64,000 bases of DNA from an uncultured Acetatifactor sp. (GTDB lineage: Bacteria > Bacillota > Clostridia > Lachnospirales > Lachnospiraceae): the NCBI GenBank assembly GCA_910578815.1, contig CAJTSE010000010.1:1-64000 (forward strand). The letters are read 5' to 3'. Positions 17,142-25,594 of the stretch are shown here, in pieces. The notes beneath the pieces are model-generated. The model was not told the origin of the DNA and made no database searches. It saw only the letters and a program-made list of their open reading frames with translations. Position 1 is the stretch's first letter, and every line of letters starts with the position of its first letter. The position numbers and the translations under genes are program-made.

Positions 17142-18968
17142 CTATTCAACGGTCACGGACTTTGCAAGATTCCTGGGCTTATCCACATCGCATCCTCTGC
17201 CCACTGCCACATAGTACGCAAACAGCTGCAGCGGGATAATCGCAAGGGAATTGGTAAAGTAAGGATCCGTCTCCGGGAGGTAAACTACATAATCCGAAGC
17301 CTTCTCTACGGCCTTGTTGTCCTCACTGGTCACTGCCATGACAAAAGCGCCCCTGGCCTTTACTTCCACAATATTGCTGATCGTCTTCTGGAACAGCGCA
17401 GGCTGAGTGGAAACCGCGACCACAAGCGTACCGTCTTCAATCAGTGAGATAGTGCCGTGCTTCAACTCCCCGGCCGCATAAGCCTCGGAATGTATGTAAG
17501 ATATTTCCTTCAGCTTCAGGGATCCCTCCAGGGAAATGGCGTAATCAATTCCCCTGCCGATAAAGAAAATGTCTCTGGCCCCTAAATATCTGTTGGCAAA
17601 ATGCTGGATTTTCTCCTTCTGCCCCAACAGCCGTTCAATCTGATCCGGCAGGCGTTTTAAATCCGTCAGCAGCCGTCGGAATCTGTTGTCATCCACAGTT
17701 CCCCTTACTTTCGCCAGTTTCATGGCCAGCATATAAAGCGCCGCCAGCTGGGCACTGTATGCCTTAGTAGTGGCAACGGCAATCTCCGGCCCGGCCCATG
17801 TATACAGGCAGGCATCCGCTTCTCTGGCAATGGAGCTCCCCACCACATTGACAATGCCCAGCACCTTAAATCCTCTTTCCCTTGACTCTCTCAAAGCTGC
17901 AAGGGTATCGGCGGTTTCGCCGGACTGGCTGATCACGATGACCATGCTCCCTTCCTCCAGAATGGGATCGCGGTAGCGGAATTCACTGGCTACATCCACC
18001 TCTACGGGAATCCTTGCAAGACCTTCCAGTACATATTTCCCGGTAACACCGGTATGATAAGCAGAACCACAGGCAACAATGTGAATCTTTGTTATCTTTC
18101 GCAGCTCGTCATCATTCATTTTTAACTCTTCTATTACTATATCGTTGTTTACAATCCGGGGAGAAATGGTATCCGTGATCGTCTTGGGCTGCTCATACAT
18201 TTCCTTCAGCATGAAATGCTCATAACCTGCCTTCTCGGCTGCATCTGCATCCCAGTCAATCGTTACAGGCTCTTTGAACACCTCTTCTTCATCCACGGAG
18301 AAAAACTGCAGACCGCCCTTTTGAAGAATTACTACCTCCTGGTTATCCATATAATATACGTTTCTGGTGTATTTTAAAATTGCCGGCACATCGGATGCAA
18401 TAAAGCATCCGTCCGCGTTTTGCCCTACAATCAGCGGACTGTCTTTCCTGGCAGCATAAATCTCATCAGGATAGTCCGCAAACAAAATACCCAGCGCGTA
18501 GGACCCTTCCACCCTATGCAGCACCTTCGTCACCGCCTCCCGCGGATTTCCCTTATAATAATAATCCATCAAATGTGCAAGAACTTCCGTATCCGTTTCG
18601 GAAGCAAACTGATAGCCTTTCTCCGTCAGCATTTTTTTCAGGGGAATATAGTTCTCAATAATCCCGTTATGTACCACCGCGATGGTCCCACCCGCATTGG
18701 TATGAGGATGCGCGTTCCTGTCGCTGGGCGCACCATGGGTAGCCCACCTGGTATGGCCGATTCCTGCCTGCCCCGGCATGGTCTCTCCGCCCTTCGTCAA
18801 ATTTTCCAGCACCTTAAGTCGCCCGATGGCCTTACGCGTCACGATCTTCGAGCCATCGTACACTGCGATTCCTGCAGAGTCATACCCCCTGTATTCCAGC
18901 TTTGACAAACCGTCCAAAATAATCGGTGCCGCCTGTTTACTCCCGATATAACCTACGATTCCACACAT
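17142..18968 (-). CDS. glmS: glutamine-fructose-6-phosphate aminotransferase
   Basis: Makes glucosamine-6-phosphate, the entry step to UDP-GlcNAc, peptidoglycan and amino-sugar polymers. The 608-residue protein begins MCGIVGYIG, where Cys is the N-terminal nucleophile after Met removal, which fixes the start at 18968. Glutaminase features THGAPSDRNAHPH and HNGIIENY are followed by two SIS domains (SQSGETADT, TKAYSAQ, FIGRG) and the C-terminal KPRNLAKSVTVE. The start lies 15 nt inside the upstream glycosyltransferase gene, so there is no room for a glmS ribozyme directly before it. Confidence 0.97.
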   Translation of the reverse strand: MCGIVGYIGSKQAAPIILDGLSKLEYRGYDSAGIAVYDGSKIVTRKAIGRLKVLENLTKGGETMPGQAGIGHTRWATHGAPSDRNAHPHTNAGGTIAVVHNGIIENYIPLKKMLTEKGYQFASETDTEVLAHLMDYYYKGNPREAVTKVLHRVEGSYALGILFADYPDEIYAARKDSPLIVGQNADGCFIASDVPAILKYTRNVYYMDNQEVVILQKGGLQFFSVDEEEVFKEPVTIDWDADAAEKAGYEHFMLKEMYEQPKTITDTISPRIVNNDIVIEELKMNDDELRKITKIHIVACGSAYHTGVTGKYVLEGLARIPVEVDVASEFRYRDPILEEGSMVIVISQSGETADTLAALRESRERGFKVLGIVNVVGSSIAREADACLYTWAGPEIAVATTKAYSAQLAALYMLAMKLAKVRGTVDDNRFRRLLTDLKRLPDQIERLLGQKEKIQHFANRYLGARDIFFIGRGIDYAISLEGSLKLKEISYIHSEAYAAGELKHGTISLIEDGTLVVAVSTQPALFQKTISNIVEVKARGAFVMAVTSEDNKAVEKASDYVVYLPETDPYFTNSLAIIPLQLFAYYVAVGRGCDVDKPRNLAKSVTVE

Positions 18969-20038
18969 ATCATTTCCTCCTGCTTCCAATAATCTTTGTC
19001 TGCCGTAAGGGCCATAACCCATTTTTTTGGCAGCCTTCTGTAATGTTTTCCCAGTTTGTAACCCACATACTTAAACCCGCACTGCACACAGAAGCCGGGA
19101 AACCGGTACAGCCTTCCCTTTCTCTTCAGATACCGGAAAGCGGCTGTCACCAGCCTTTTCCCCTCCGCCTCAGATGGCACATTTGCAAATACCTCCGGAT
19201 GCGCCGCCTGGGAAACCCCCAAATCGAAATTGCGCCGCAGCTGCTGCATATTGGTATAATTATGAGAATGTATCACCCTGGCTTTTGCCTCATAGGCAAT
19301 TCCGTATCCTGCCCCGACAGCGCCTGAAGCGTAAATCATGTCTTCATTAAATATAGTATGGCGGACAAATCCACCTGATTCCTCATATAAATCCCGCCTA
19401 TAGGCTGCACAGACATTGGAGCAGAAAAAAGTTTTGATGCCCATTGTTTTCAAGTCGCCAGCCGTTTTGATCCGGGACTTTTCCGGATAATTAAAATATC
19501 TGGAAATCCTTTCCGTCTCCCTGCTGTCTTCCCCAGGCAGCTGACGGGCATATGCTGCTGCCACCCTGACCCCTTGCTTTCTCTGTTCCTGCTCCTGCCC
19601 TCCCAGCCGGTTCTCCGCCTGTTTCGGCTCTTTTTTCTCTGACTGCTTCTGCCCTCCCAGTCGGTTCTCCGCCTGTTCCTTCCTCTCTTCCTCAAGTCTT
19701 TTCCGCAGATGTACCGTCAGCTCTTCGATCAGATATTGATCCGCAGGCATGGCATCCTGCGTCATCATTACGAAAATATCCGCCTGGGAATATTGTACGG
19801 CTTTGTGCCTTGTACCACCGTGATCAAATTCCTTTTTTGAAAGGTGATGCACCTCCACATTGGCGAAAGCCTCCACTGGGTCCGTCCCCGTTTTGGCAAT
19901 CATCTCCCGAAAATACTTTTCTTCCGTATTCATAAGAATTATTTTATGCACCGGCATGGTCTGCTCGGCCAGTCTTTCCAGCAGGACCGGCAGCTCTCTG
20001 CCCGGCTTATATAGGGGAATAATTACGTCGATTTCCAA
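18953..20038 (-). CDS. GT2 glycosyltransferase, rhamnosyltransferase-like
   Basis: A GT-A family 2 enzyme of about 361 residues (DVIIPLYKPG nucleotide strand; MTQDAMP metal-site region; FNEDMIY catalytic segment). A charged insertion of about 40 residues sits between the DAMP segment and RVAAAYARQLPG and carries two copies of QAENRLGGQ. The best start is TTG at 20038, with GGAGG five bases upstream; a GTG at 20071 has no ribosome site. The 3' end overlaps glmS, which implies coupled translation. The acceptor is unknown but a cell-wall polymer is likely. Confidence 0.8.
   Translation of the reverse strand: MEIDVIIPLYKPGRELPVLLERLAEQTMPVHKIILMNTEEKYFREMIAKTGTDPVEAFANVEVHHLSKKEFDHGGTRHKAVQYSQADIFVMMTQDAMPADQYLIEELTVHLRKRLEEERKEQAENRLGGQKQSEKKEPKQAENRLGGQEQEQRKQGVRVAAAYARQLPGEDSRETERISRYFNYPEKSRIKTAGDLKTMGIKTFFCSNVCAAYRRDLYEESGGFVRHTIFNEDMIYASGAVGAGYGIAYEAKARVIHSHNYTNMQQLRRNFDLGVSQAAHPEVFANVPSEAEGKRLVTAAFRYLKRKGRLYRFPGFCVQCGFKYVGYKLGKHYRRLPKKWVMALTADKDYWKQEEMICVES
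19595..19695 (-). repeat. coding repeat insertion in the GT2 gene
   Basis: Two near-identical segments encode QAENRLGGQ(K/E)Q, separated by Lys/Glu-rich codons. The insertion keeps the frame and falls where other family 2 enzymes have a short loop. Confidence 0.6.
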
Positions 20039-20094
20039 GCCGCCCTCCGCCTTTCTTACTATATTAAGCACTCCGTAAAATGATTTCGTCTTTT

Positions 20095-20123
20095 ATTATA
20101 ACGGAACCTTTGCACTTTTACAA
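20095..20123 (-). promoter_or_regulatory. promoter for the GT2-glmS pair
   Basis: On the minus strand TTGTAA (20118-20123), 17 nt and TATAAT (20095-20100), about 55 bp before the TTG start of the glycosyltransferase. Confidence 0.6.
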
Positions 20124-20138
20124 TGAAAACAATGCGGC

Positions 20139-20184
20139 GAAAAAGGGAAGCCCTCGGCTGACGCTTCCTTACGGAGTGTCGGCC
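20139..20184 (-). terminator. terminator/attenuator-like structure after the LCP gene
   Basis: On the minus strand GGAAGC...GCTTCC (20146-20168) is followed by CTTTTTC, a plausible intrinsic terminator. The 5' arm (GGAAGCGTCAGCC) can instead pair with the preceding GGCCGACACTCC (20173-20184). Two exclusive folds of this kind look like an attenuator, though a plain terminator would explain it too. Confidence 0.5.
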
Positions 20185-20221
20185 TTCCGCTCCCCTTATA
20201 TTTCCTGGCTAAAGCATTCCG

Positions 20222-21430
20222 TCAGTCCTTATTCAGATATTTTGCAGTTCTGGACTCCACCATTTCACTGCGTTCCCTTACGCCATCCGTCACCTGATAG
20301 TCCTCATCATCAAAGAGGAACTGATGCAGCCAAATCACATTTTCCTCCAGATCCTGGGGAACGATACAGCTTCCGCTTGCACCGATATTACCGGTGACAA
20401 ACTCTCCCTCCTTAGGAAATCCTGTTTCGTCCACGATCTTAAAGTCCGCAATCTTGCCCAGCATTTCCAGCATCTCTTCCTTGCTCAGACTGGTATAAAC
20501 CTGGCCTACCACTTTATTGAACAGTTTCGTCAAAGTATTCAGATCCGCCTTTAAAGCCTGATCCTGAATTGCCTTTAAGACGGTACGCTGTCTCTCGGTA
20601 CGGGCATAATCATTACCCACATAGCGGATACGGCAGTATGCCGCCGCCTGAAGTCCGTTCAGCAGCTGATAGCCCGGTTCCTTCACCGGCGTGTAATCGG
20701 AAGCCTTCAGCACCTTCAGATCATCTTCGGTAATCTCTCCTTTTTCACCGCTTCCCTTGACCCCGTATTTCCACTGAACTACAATACTCTTCTGGTAATC
20801 GTTCAGATAACTGATCTCATTCTGCTTGATCTCAACCCAGACACCCCCCAGCCCGTCAATCACATCAATCAGGCTGTTATAGCCTATGGTCACAAAGTCC
20901 TCAATATCCATGTCCAGATTCGTATTCAACATACGAATAGCACGTGTAGGTCCACCCTTCGCATAGGCCGCATTACATTTTGTATAAGTATCGCTGTTTT
21001 CGTCATCGTTTCTGCCAATATTCAAATAAGTATCCCGGTATACGCTGACCAGACGGATGTCGCCGGTATCCATATTGATGCTGGCAATCATAATCGTATC
21101 GCTGCGGCTGTTCTTCGCCACCTCTTTTTCGTTTGTGGCATCCACACCAAACAGTGCAATATTCCTGTAGCCCAGCATGGTGCTTTCGCCCTGCTCCTTA
21201 GCCTCTTTGATTTCTTCCGGAACGGCCAGCTGCTCCACATTAAGTCTCATAATCTTAGGGCCCTCACCGGAAATGCGGGAAGCTGCCCAGATTCCCACCA
21301 GCATAATCAGGATGATCAAAACCTCAAACATAAAAATAATCAGTTTGCGTCTGTTTTTTCGTTTCATAGCCGCTGCTTTTGCTGCACTCCCTGCTGCTGT
21401 TACATTTTTTTGTTTCTGCTTTGCTGCCAT
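20222..21430 (-). CDS. LytR-CpsA-Psr (LCP) family cell-wall polymer ligase
   Basis: A 402-residue membrane-anchored enzyme. LCP proteins transfer polyprenyl-linked wall polymers to peptidoglycan on the outer face. A basic N-terminus and one helix (about 30-51) precede the LCP domain: NSRSDTIMIASI, SVYRDTYLNI, a Lys-Cys-Asn-Ala-Ala-Tyr-Ala-Lys-Gly-Gly segment and the RIRYVGNDYARTERQR pyrophosphate-binding arginines. AAGGAG is nine bases before ATG. It lies just after the initiating sugar transferase gene (17-nt gap), which fits the last step of polymer assembly in the same operon. Confidence 0.93.
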   Translation of the reverse strand: MAAKQKQKNVTAAGSAAKAAAMKRKNRRKLIIFMFEVLIILIMLVGIWAASRISGEGPKIMRLNVEQLAVPEEIKEAKEQGESTMLGYRNIALFGVDATNEKEVAKNSRSDTIMIASINMDTGDIRLVSVYRDTYLNIGRNDDENSDTYTKCNAAYAKGGPTRAIRMLNTNLDMDIEDFVTIGYNSLIDVIDGLGGVWVEIKQNEISYLNDYQKSIVVQWKYGVKGSGEKGEITEDDLKVLKASDYTPVKEPGYQLLNGLQAAAYCRIRYVGNDYARTERQRTVLKAIQDQALKADLNTLTKLFNKVVGQVYTSLSKEEMLEMLGKIADFKIVDETGFPKEGEFVTGNIGASGSCIVPQDLEENVIWLHQFLFDDEDYQVTDGVRERSEMVESRTAKYLNKD

Positions 21431-21447
21431 AACATCCTTCTCCTTTA

Positions 21448-22854
21448 TCAGTAAGCATTTTTATTGACAAAACCCGTAAAAAATGTCATAAAGATTATCT
21501 TAATGTCAAATCCGAGCGTCCAATTCTCAATATAGTATATATCGTAGTCGATACGTTTACGTATGGAGGTGTCACCCCTCAGCCCATTTACCTGAGCCCA
21601 TCCGGTCAGTCCGGGCCGAACCTGATGCTTCACCATATACCTGGGAATCTCTTCCTTGAACTTCTCTACAAACAAAGGCCGCTCCGGTCTGGGGCCCACA
21701 AGACTCATATCTCCCCTTAAAATATTGAACAGCTGAGGAAGCTCATCCAGGCTCGTTCTCCTTAACAGCTTTCCCACCTTGGTAACTCTGGGATCATCCC
21801 GAACGGTCCATGCCCGTTTTTCATCCTTGGGTTTTTGCTGCTCCATGCTGCGAAACTTATACATATAGAAAGTTTTATTGTGGAGCCCCACCCTCTCCTG
21901 CTTAAAAATTACCGGCCCAGGACTTGTAGCCTTCACCAGAACCGCGGCTAGCAGCATGATAGGTGAGGTGATTACGATTCCCAAAACTGAACCGACAATA
22001 TCCACCAACCGCTTAATTAACTTATTTCCGGTATTTGTCAGGGGCACATACCGTATATTGATAACGGGAAGTCCCATAAGGTCCTCAGTATAGGGCCTGC
22101 TGGGGATCATACTGTTGTAATCAGGAATGAATTTCGTGTGGACTCCGGATTTTTCGCAGATGCTCACAATACTTTCCAAATAATCATAATCCTTCAGCGA
22201 AAGCGTGATCGCGATCTCATCCAGCTTATTTTCAGGCAGGATAATTTCCAGATTACCCAAACTTCCCAAGACCTTCACCCCACGATAAACTGTGCCCGCA
22301 GGTATATTATTATCCAAGATCCCCACCGCCGCATAACCCCACTGAGGGTTATCCGTCAGCCTGTCTATATATTCCTCCGCCGCCCTGGAATACCCCACCA
22401 GAAGAAGATGCTTCAAATTGTAACCCTTACTGCGAATAGTCCTTAATCCCTTACGCAGGATGAGCCGAAACGCGGAGGTAATGAAAATATTGATAACCGA
22501 AAAAAATGCCATCACAGAACGGGAAATGTCAATCTCACGGATAATCAGGTACAAAATAATAATCAGTGCCATGATTCCGATGACATTAGCCTTCACGATT
22601 CCGTAAATTTCAAATCTGCGGCGCACCGTTCGCTTTGGCGCGTATACCCCGCAAGTATAATAGATCAGCATGTAAACAGGAACAATAAAGATGAGAAGCC
22701 TGAAGTATTCTACAGCCGGAAGGACCCCCGGCCCTGGGCCGTCATTAAGAATATAAAACTTGAAAAAATATGCAAGCATAAAGGACGCCACCGTGATGGC
22801 AGCGTCAATGATCACCATTAATCGGTTGAATACTTTCTGGTTATCCTTTATCAT
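21448..22854 (-). CDS. polyprenyl-phosphate sugar-1-phosphate transferase (initiating enzyme)
   Basis: A 468-residue protein of the WbaP/PssY family that starts polymer synthesis by moving a sugar-1-phosphate from UDP-sugar to undecaprenyl phosphate. About four N-terminal helices, a Rossmann-like cytoplasmic domain (LLLVGYSRAAEEY, VGILDNN), a fifth re-entrant helix (VDIVGSVLGIVITSPIML) and the catalytic domain (FKQERVGLHNKTFYMYKFR, DELPQL, GPRPE, RPGLTGWAQ) are all present. The ATG at 22854 has TGGAG six bases upstream; the ORF is open to 22875. The donor is probably UDP-glucose or UDP-galactose. Confidence 0.92.
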   Translation of the reverse strand: MIKDNQKVFNRLMVIIDAAITVASFMLAYFFKFYILNDGPGPGVLPAVEYFRLLIFIVPVYMLIYYTCGVYAPKRTVRRRFEIYGIVKANVIGIMALIIILYLIIREIDISRSVMAFFSVINIFITSAFRLILRKGLRTIRSKGYNLKHLLLVGYSRAAEEYIDRLTDNPQWGYAAVGILDNNIPAGTVYRGVKVLGSLGNLEIILPENKLDEIAITLSLKDYDYLESIVSICEKSGVHTKFIPDYNSMIPSRPYTEDLMGLPVINIRYVPLTNTGNKLIKRLVDIVGSVLGIVITSPIMLLAAVLVKATSPGPVIFKQERVGLHNKTFYMYKFRSMEQQKPKDEKRAWTVRDDPRVTKVGKLLRRTSLDELPQLFNILRGDMSLVGPRPERPLFVEKFKEEIPRYMVKHQVRPGLTGWAQVNGLRGDTSIRKRIDYDIYYIENWTLGFDIKIIFMTFFTGFVNKNAY

Positions 22855-22900
22855 AAATTGCTCCACATACAGCAACAGGCACTCTTTCGCCGCTGAATTT

Positions 22901-22906
22901 ATTATA
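22901..22906 (-). promoter_or_regulatory. possible -10 element before the initiating transferase
   Basis: TATAAT on the minus strand, 47 nt before the start codon. There is no good -35 at 16-18 nt, so this is a weak call. Confidence 0.3.
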
Positions 22907-22940
22907 CGGGAAACAACTTATGAAATTATGAAGCTGTTTC

Positions 22941-23918
22941 TTAATATTTCTTAAGAAACCGAAAGACATTTAAATAAAGCTGCCCCTGAATGGCAAGATA
23001 ATTTTTCAGGTGCTTCATGCGAAACCTGACCTTTTTACTTCGTCCGGCAGGCGTAAAAAGACGTAAAAAGCCCCGGCCGACCCCCTTGATATATGCCATC
23101 CCCATTCCTTTTTTTATGAAAAAAAGAAATTTCACAAAAAATCCCGGAATCAAAAACGGCAGATTCCAAATCCACTGCAGCAGAGGCATGTTTTTTCCCA
23201 CCACATAGACACTGTTTGCCGACGCAAGAGAGGTCTTCCATACATTATATCTGGAACCGCTGGAAGCGCTGCCGTAATGAATCACCTCCGCCCGCGGCTC
23301 GTAATAGCTGCGATAGCCGTAAATACGCGCGCGATAACCCAAATCCAAATCCTCCAGATAGGCAAAATGCTGCTCGTCAAAACAGCCGATCTCTTCCAAT
23401 ATTTTTCTCCGGTAAATTGCCGCCCCGGCACAGGCCGAAAATATTTCACAAGGCTCATTGTACCTCTCTGCAGGCCTGCCCTTGCCCCTGGCATAAGCCC
23501 AGCCAAAAGCACAATAACGGTCTCCTGCATCATCCAGCAGCTCAGGATGATCCCACATCAGCATTTTGGCGCTGACAGAAAAGGCTTCAGGTTTGCTCTC
23601 AATGGCATAACACAAGTTTTTAATAAATTCATCTTTAACTTTTGTATCATTGTTCAGTAAAATCACATAGGGCGCAGAGGAAAGCTTAAGTCCGACGTTT
23701 ACTGCATGGCAGAAACCGGTATTTTCCGGCAGCGCCTCTACACGTACCATGGGATAGGCTGCTCGCAGAAGCTCCAGACTGCTGTCAGTAGAGCCGTTAT
23801 CAATCACCATTACTTCATATTCGGGCGTTCCAGAGGCCTGAGCAAGTACGGCATCCAAACATTCTTTTAAAAATTTGAGCCCGTTATAATTTGGTATAAC
23901 AACCGTTACTTTACACAT
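22941..23918 (-). CDS. GT2 glycosyltransferase (rhamnosyltransferase-like)
   Basis: A 325-residue GT-A enzyme: VTVVIPNYNG nucleotide strand, VIDNGSTD, LLNNDTKV (metal-binding Asp segment), and YLEDLDLGYRARIYGYR, which carries the catalytic ED and the typical substrate segment. The C-terminal 90 residues are basic and amphipathic and probably bind the membrane. ATG at 23918 has GGGGGAGG just upstream. Relatives use dTDP-rhamnose in wall rhamnan synthesis; the exact sugar is not readable. Confidence 0.85.
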   Translation of the reverse strand: MCKVTVVIPNYNGLKFLKECLDAVLAQASGTPEYEVMVIDNGSTDSSLELLRAAYPMVRVEALPENTGFCHAVNVGLKLSSAPYVILLNNDTKVKDEFIKNLCYAIESKPEAFSVSAKMLMWDHPELLDDAGDRYCAFGWAYARGKGRPAERYNEPCEIFSACAGAAIYRRKILEEIGCFDEQHFAYLEDLDLGYRARIYGYRSYYEPRAEVIHYGSASSGSRYNVWKTSLASANSVYVVGKNMPLLQWIWNLPFLIPGFFVKFLFFIKKGMGMAYIKGVGRGFLRLFTPAGRSKKVRFRMKHLKNYLAIQGQLYLNVFRFLKKY

Positions 23919-23953
23919 ACCCTCCCCCTGTCATTTTCATGCTAACCTTCATC

Positions 23954-24057
23954 ATTCCGCTCCGTGGAATCACACAATCCCACGGGACAAAAGCTCCGAT
24001 GAGAATTGCCGTGTTTCCGGCATTTCTCGGTGAAAGAAAAGTCTGCTATGCAGACTT
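23954..24057 (-). repeat. three-hairpin cluster between two GT2 genes
   Basis: Stems at 23954-23970 (ATTCC/GGAAT), 23996-24030 (CCG-AGAAxTGCCG arms) and 24039-24057 (AAGTCTGC-TAT-GCAGACTT, perfect) lie between two GT2 genes. Any one could be a terminator, but none has a clear U-tract. It resembles the hairpin leaders at 25.5, 33.7, 35.4 and 37.7 kb but without a clear copy of their ATTAAC linker. Confidence 0.5.
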
Positions 24058-24113
24058 AGAATTCCTCTGCGAAACAGCCAAGCCTGAGAACCCGGCTTTT
24101 GATTCTTCTCACA

Positions 24114-25466
24114 CTACTCCGGTAAATACAAAAGACGATACCCTTGCTCCCGCAAGGCCTTACCGAGTCTGAGACTGATCTCCACAGGATCCGTCCCTTC
24201 AGAAAGCACTGAGGCATCAAACTTTTCCGTACCCGGCGAAACAATATATGAAACACCTGTTATTTCTTTAAACAGAGTTCTTAAGGAATCCTTCAACACT
24301 ATATTACGAATATCCAGCGCAGCGGCATCCTGCTGCAGCACCGCCCGGTGAAGATAACCACTGTAATTTAACGGTAGTCCCTCGTACAAAACTTTTCCTT
24401 CCGCGGTCATCCTGCCTCCTGTTACCCTGCCCTTACATTTCAGCCTGCCGCCTATTGCCCCCAGATCCTCCCTGCACTTTAAAGGGCTTTCATTGTACTC
24501 CAGCCTATAAAAGCCCGGATGGGACATATTTACTGCTTTTGCTTTCCATCCGTTTTTGTCCGCAAAGCTCTGTAAAGCCCTGCGCCCTGCTTCATAGGCA
24601 TATTCCTTACTCCAGGGATTCTCCGCCGTGGAGCCGCTGTGGCAGCGCCAGTGATAGAGTACCTTCGGAATGTGCAGAATGAATTCCTCACCGCCCTTTA
24701 ATTTATTCCCCAGGATTGCTTCCACCGCCCGAAGCGCCAAATCATAATCCTGCGCTCCGTCATACTCCTTTCGAAATCTCAGCTTTTGTATCAGTTCTGT
24801 CTTCATCACCATAAAATGACAGATGTAATTATTGCATAATAGTAAATCAAGATTAAAGTCTTCTTTTTGGTTCGGCTCATAAAACACCGTCATGTCACCG
24901 TTGCATTTATCTTCATCGGAATATAACAGCATCGGCTCCCGCCCGCCTTGACGTTCCTCTCTGATCCGGGCCGCCATTTCGTACAGGGCATCCGGTGTCA
25001 ATACATCGTCATGATCCAGCAGTCCCACATAATCCCCGGAGACCAGTTCCAGGGCTCTGTTGGTATTTTCCGAAATCCCCTGATTTCCGTTCAGATGGAC
25101 ATAGCGAAGACGTGCATCATGAAATCCTTCGATTATCCCTGACAAAACATCTTCCTCCGTGGCATCTGCCAGAATCAGTTCCCAGTCAGGATAACTTTGA
25201 GCCAGCAGGGACTCTGTCATCTCACGCAGACAGTTTTCCGGGGTACGGTATGCAGGTACTACGATGCTGAATTTCAGGTTATATTTCTCTTCCTCGGCAC
25301 GACGCCTCTGGGCCGCCAGCTGCTCCGAAGAAGCAGGAACCCACACATACGGCGGTTGTTTTCCTGCTTCCAGCCTCTCCTTAATTTCAAAACACGTGTT
25401 CTTAATTCCGTTCCGTTTCAAAAAATATACTGTTCTTTTCAAATTTGCAAAATTGATTTGTCTCAT
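24114..25466 (-). CDS. GT2 glycosyltransferase
   Basis: A 450-residue protein with one GT-A domain (FSIVVPAYRTPENCL; GLLDHDDVLTPDAL metal site; YDGAQDYDLALR; PKVLYHWRCH). The catalytic part is close to the first GT domain of the 825-residue enzyme at 27.6 kb. The C-terminal 150 residues differ: the second GT domain is replaced by a shorter unassigned domain. The start is set at ATG 25466 (MRQINFANLKR); the open frame to 25574 runs through a hairpin cluster and lacks family-like sequence. Confidence 0.83.
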   Translation of the reverse strand: MRQINFANLKRTVYFLKRNGIKNTCFEIKERLEAGKQPPYVWVPASSEQLAAQRRRAEEEKYNLKFSIVVPAYRTPENCLREMTESLLAQSYPDWELILADATEEDVLSGIIEGFHDARLRYVHLNGNQGISENTNRALELVSGDYVGLLDHDDVLTPDALYEMAARIREERQGGREPMLLYSDEDKCNGDMTVFYEPNQKEDFNLDLLLCNNYICHFMVMKTELIQKLRFRKEYDGAQDYDLALRAVEAILGNKLKGGEEFILHIPKVLYHWRCHSGSTAENPWSKEYAYEAGRRALQSFADKNGWKAKAVNMSHPGFYRLEYNESPLKCREDLGAIGGRLKCKGRVTGGRMTAEGKVLYEGLPLNYSGYLHRAVLQQDAAALDIRNIVLKDSLRTLFKEITGVSYIVSPGTEKFDASVLSEGTDPVEISLRLGKALREQGYRLLYLPE

Positions 25467-25484
25467 TAAGCTTCTCACACCAGA

Positions 25485-25566
25485 ATTCCCTGCCGATGCG
25501 GCAGGGAATCCGTATTTGCTCCGCGTTCGCGGTTTACAGTTAATTCCTGCGAGCAAACCTTGCTCG
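25485..25566 (-). promoter_or_regulatory. three-hairpin leader before the GT2 gene at 25.4 kb
   Basis: In minus-strand order: stem CGAGCAA/TTGCTCG (25550-25566), linker GCAGGAATTAACTGTAAA, stem CCGCG-TT-CGCGG (25521-25532), spacer AGCAAATACGG and a perfect stem ATTCCCTGCCG/CGGCAGGGAAT (25485-25509), 19 nt before the start codon. The linker matches those of the rfbA and rfbC leaders. Confidence 0.6.
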
Positions 25567-25594
25567 TGTATCACCCGGCAGTGCCTGCCTGAAA

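Noticed and set aside
18969..19100. A glmS ribozyme in front of glmS
   Set aside because: The region is coding sequence for the upstream glycosyltransferase and I see no ribozyme core.
24114..25574. Longer N-terminus of the GT2 at 25.4 kb
   Set aside because: The extra 36 codons run through strong hairpins and do not resemble the family; the start at 25466 is preferred.
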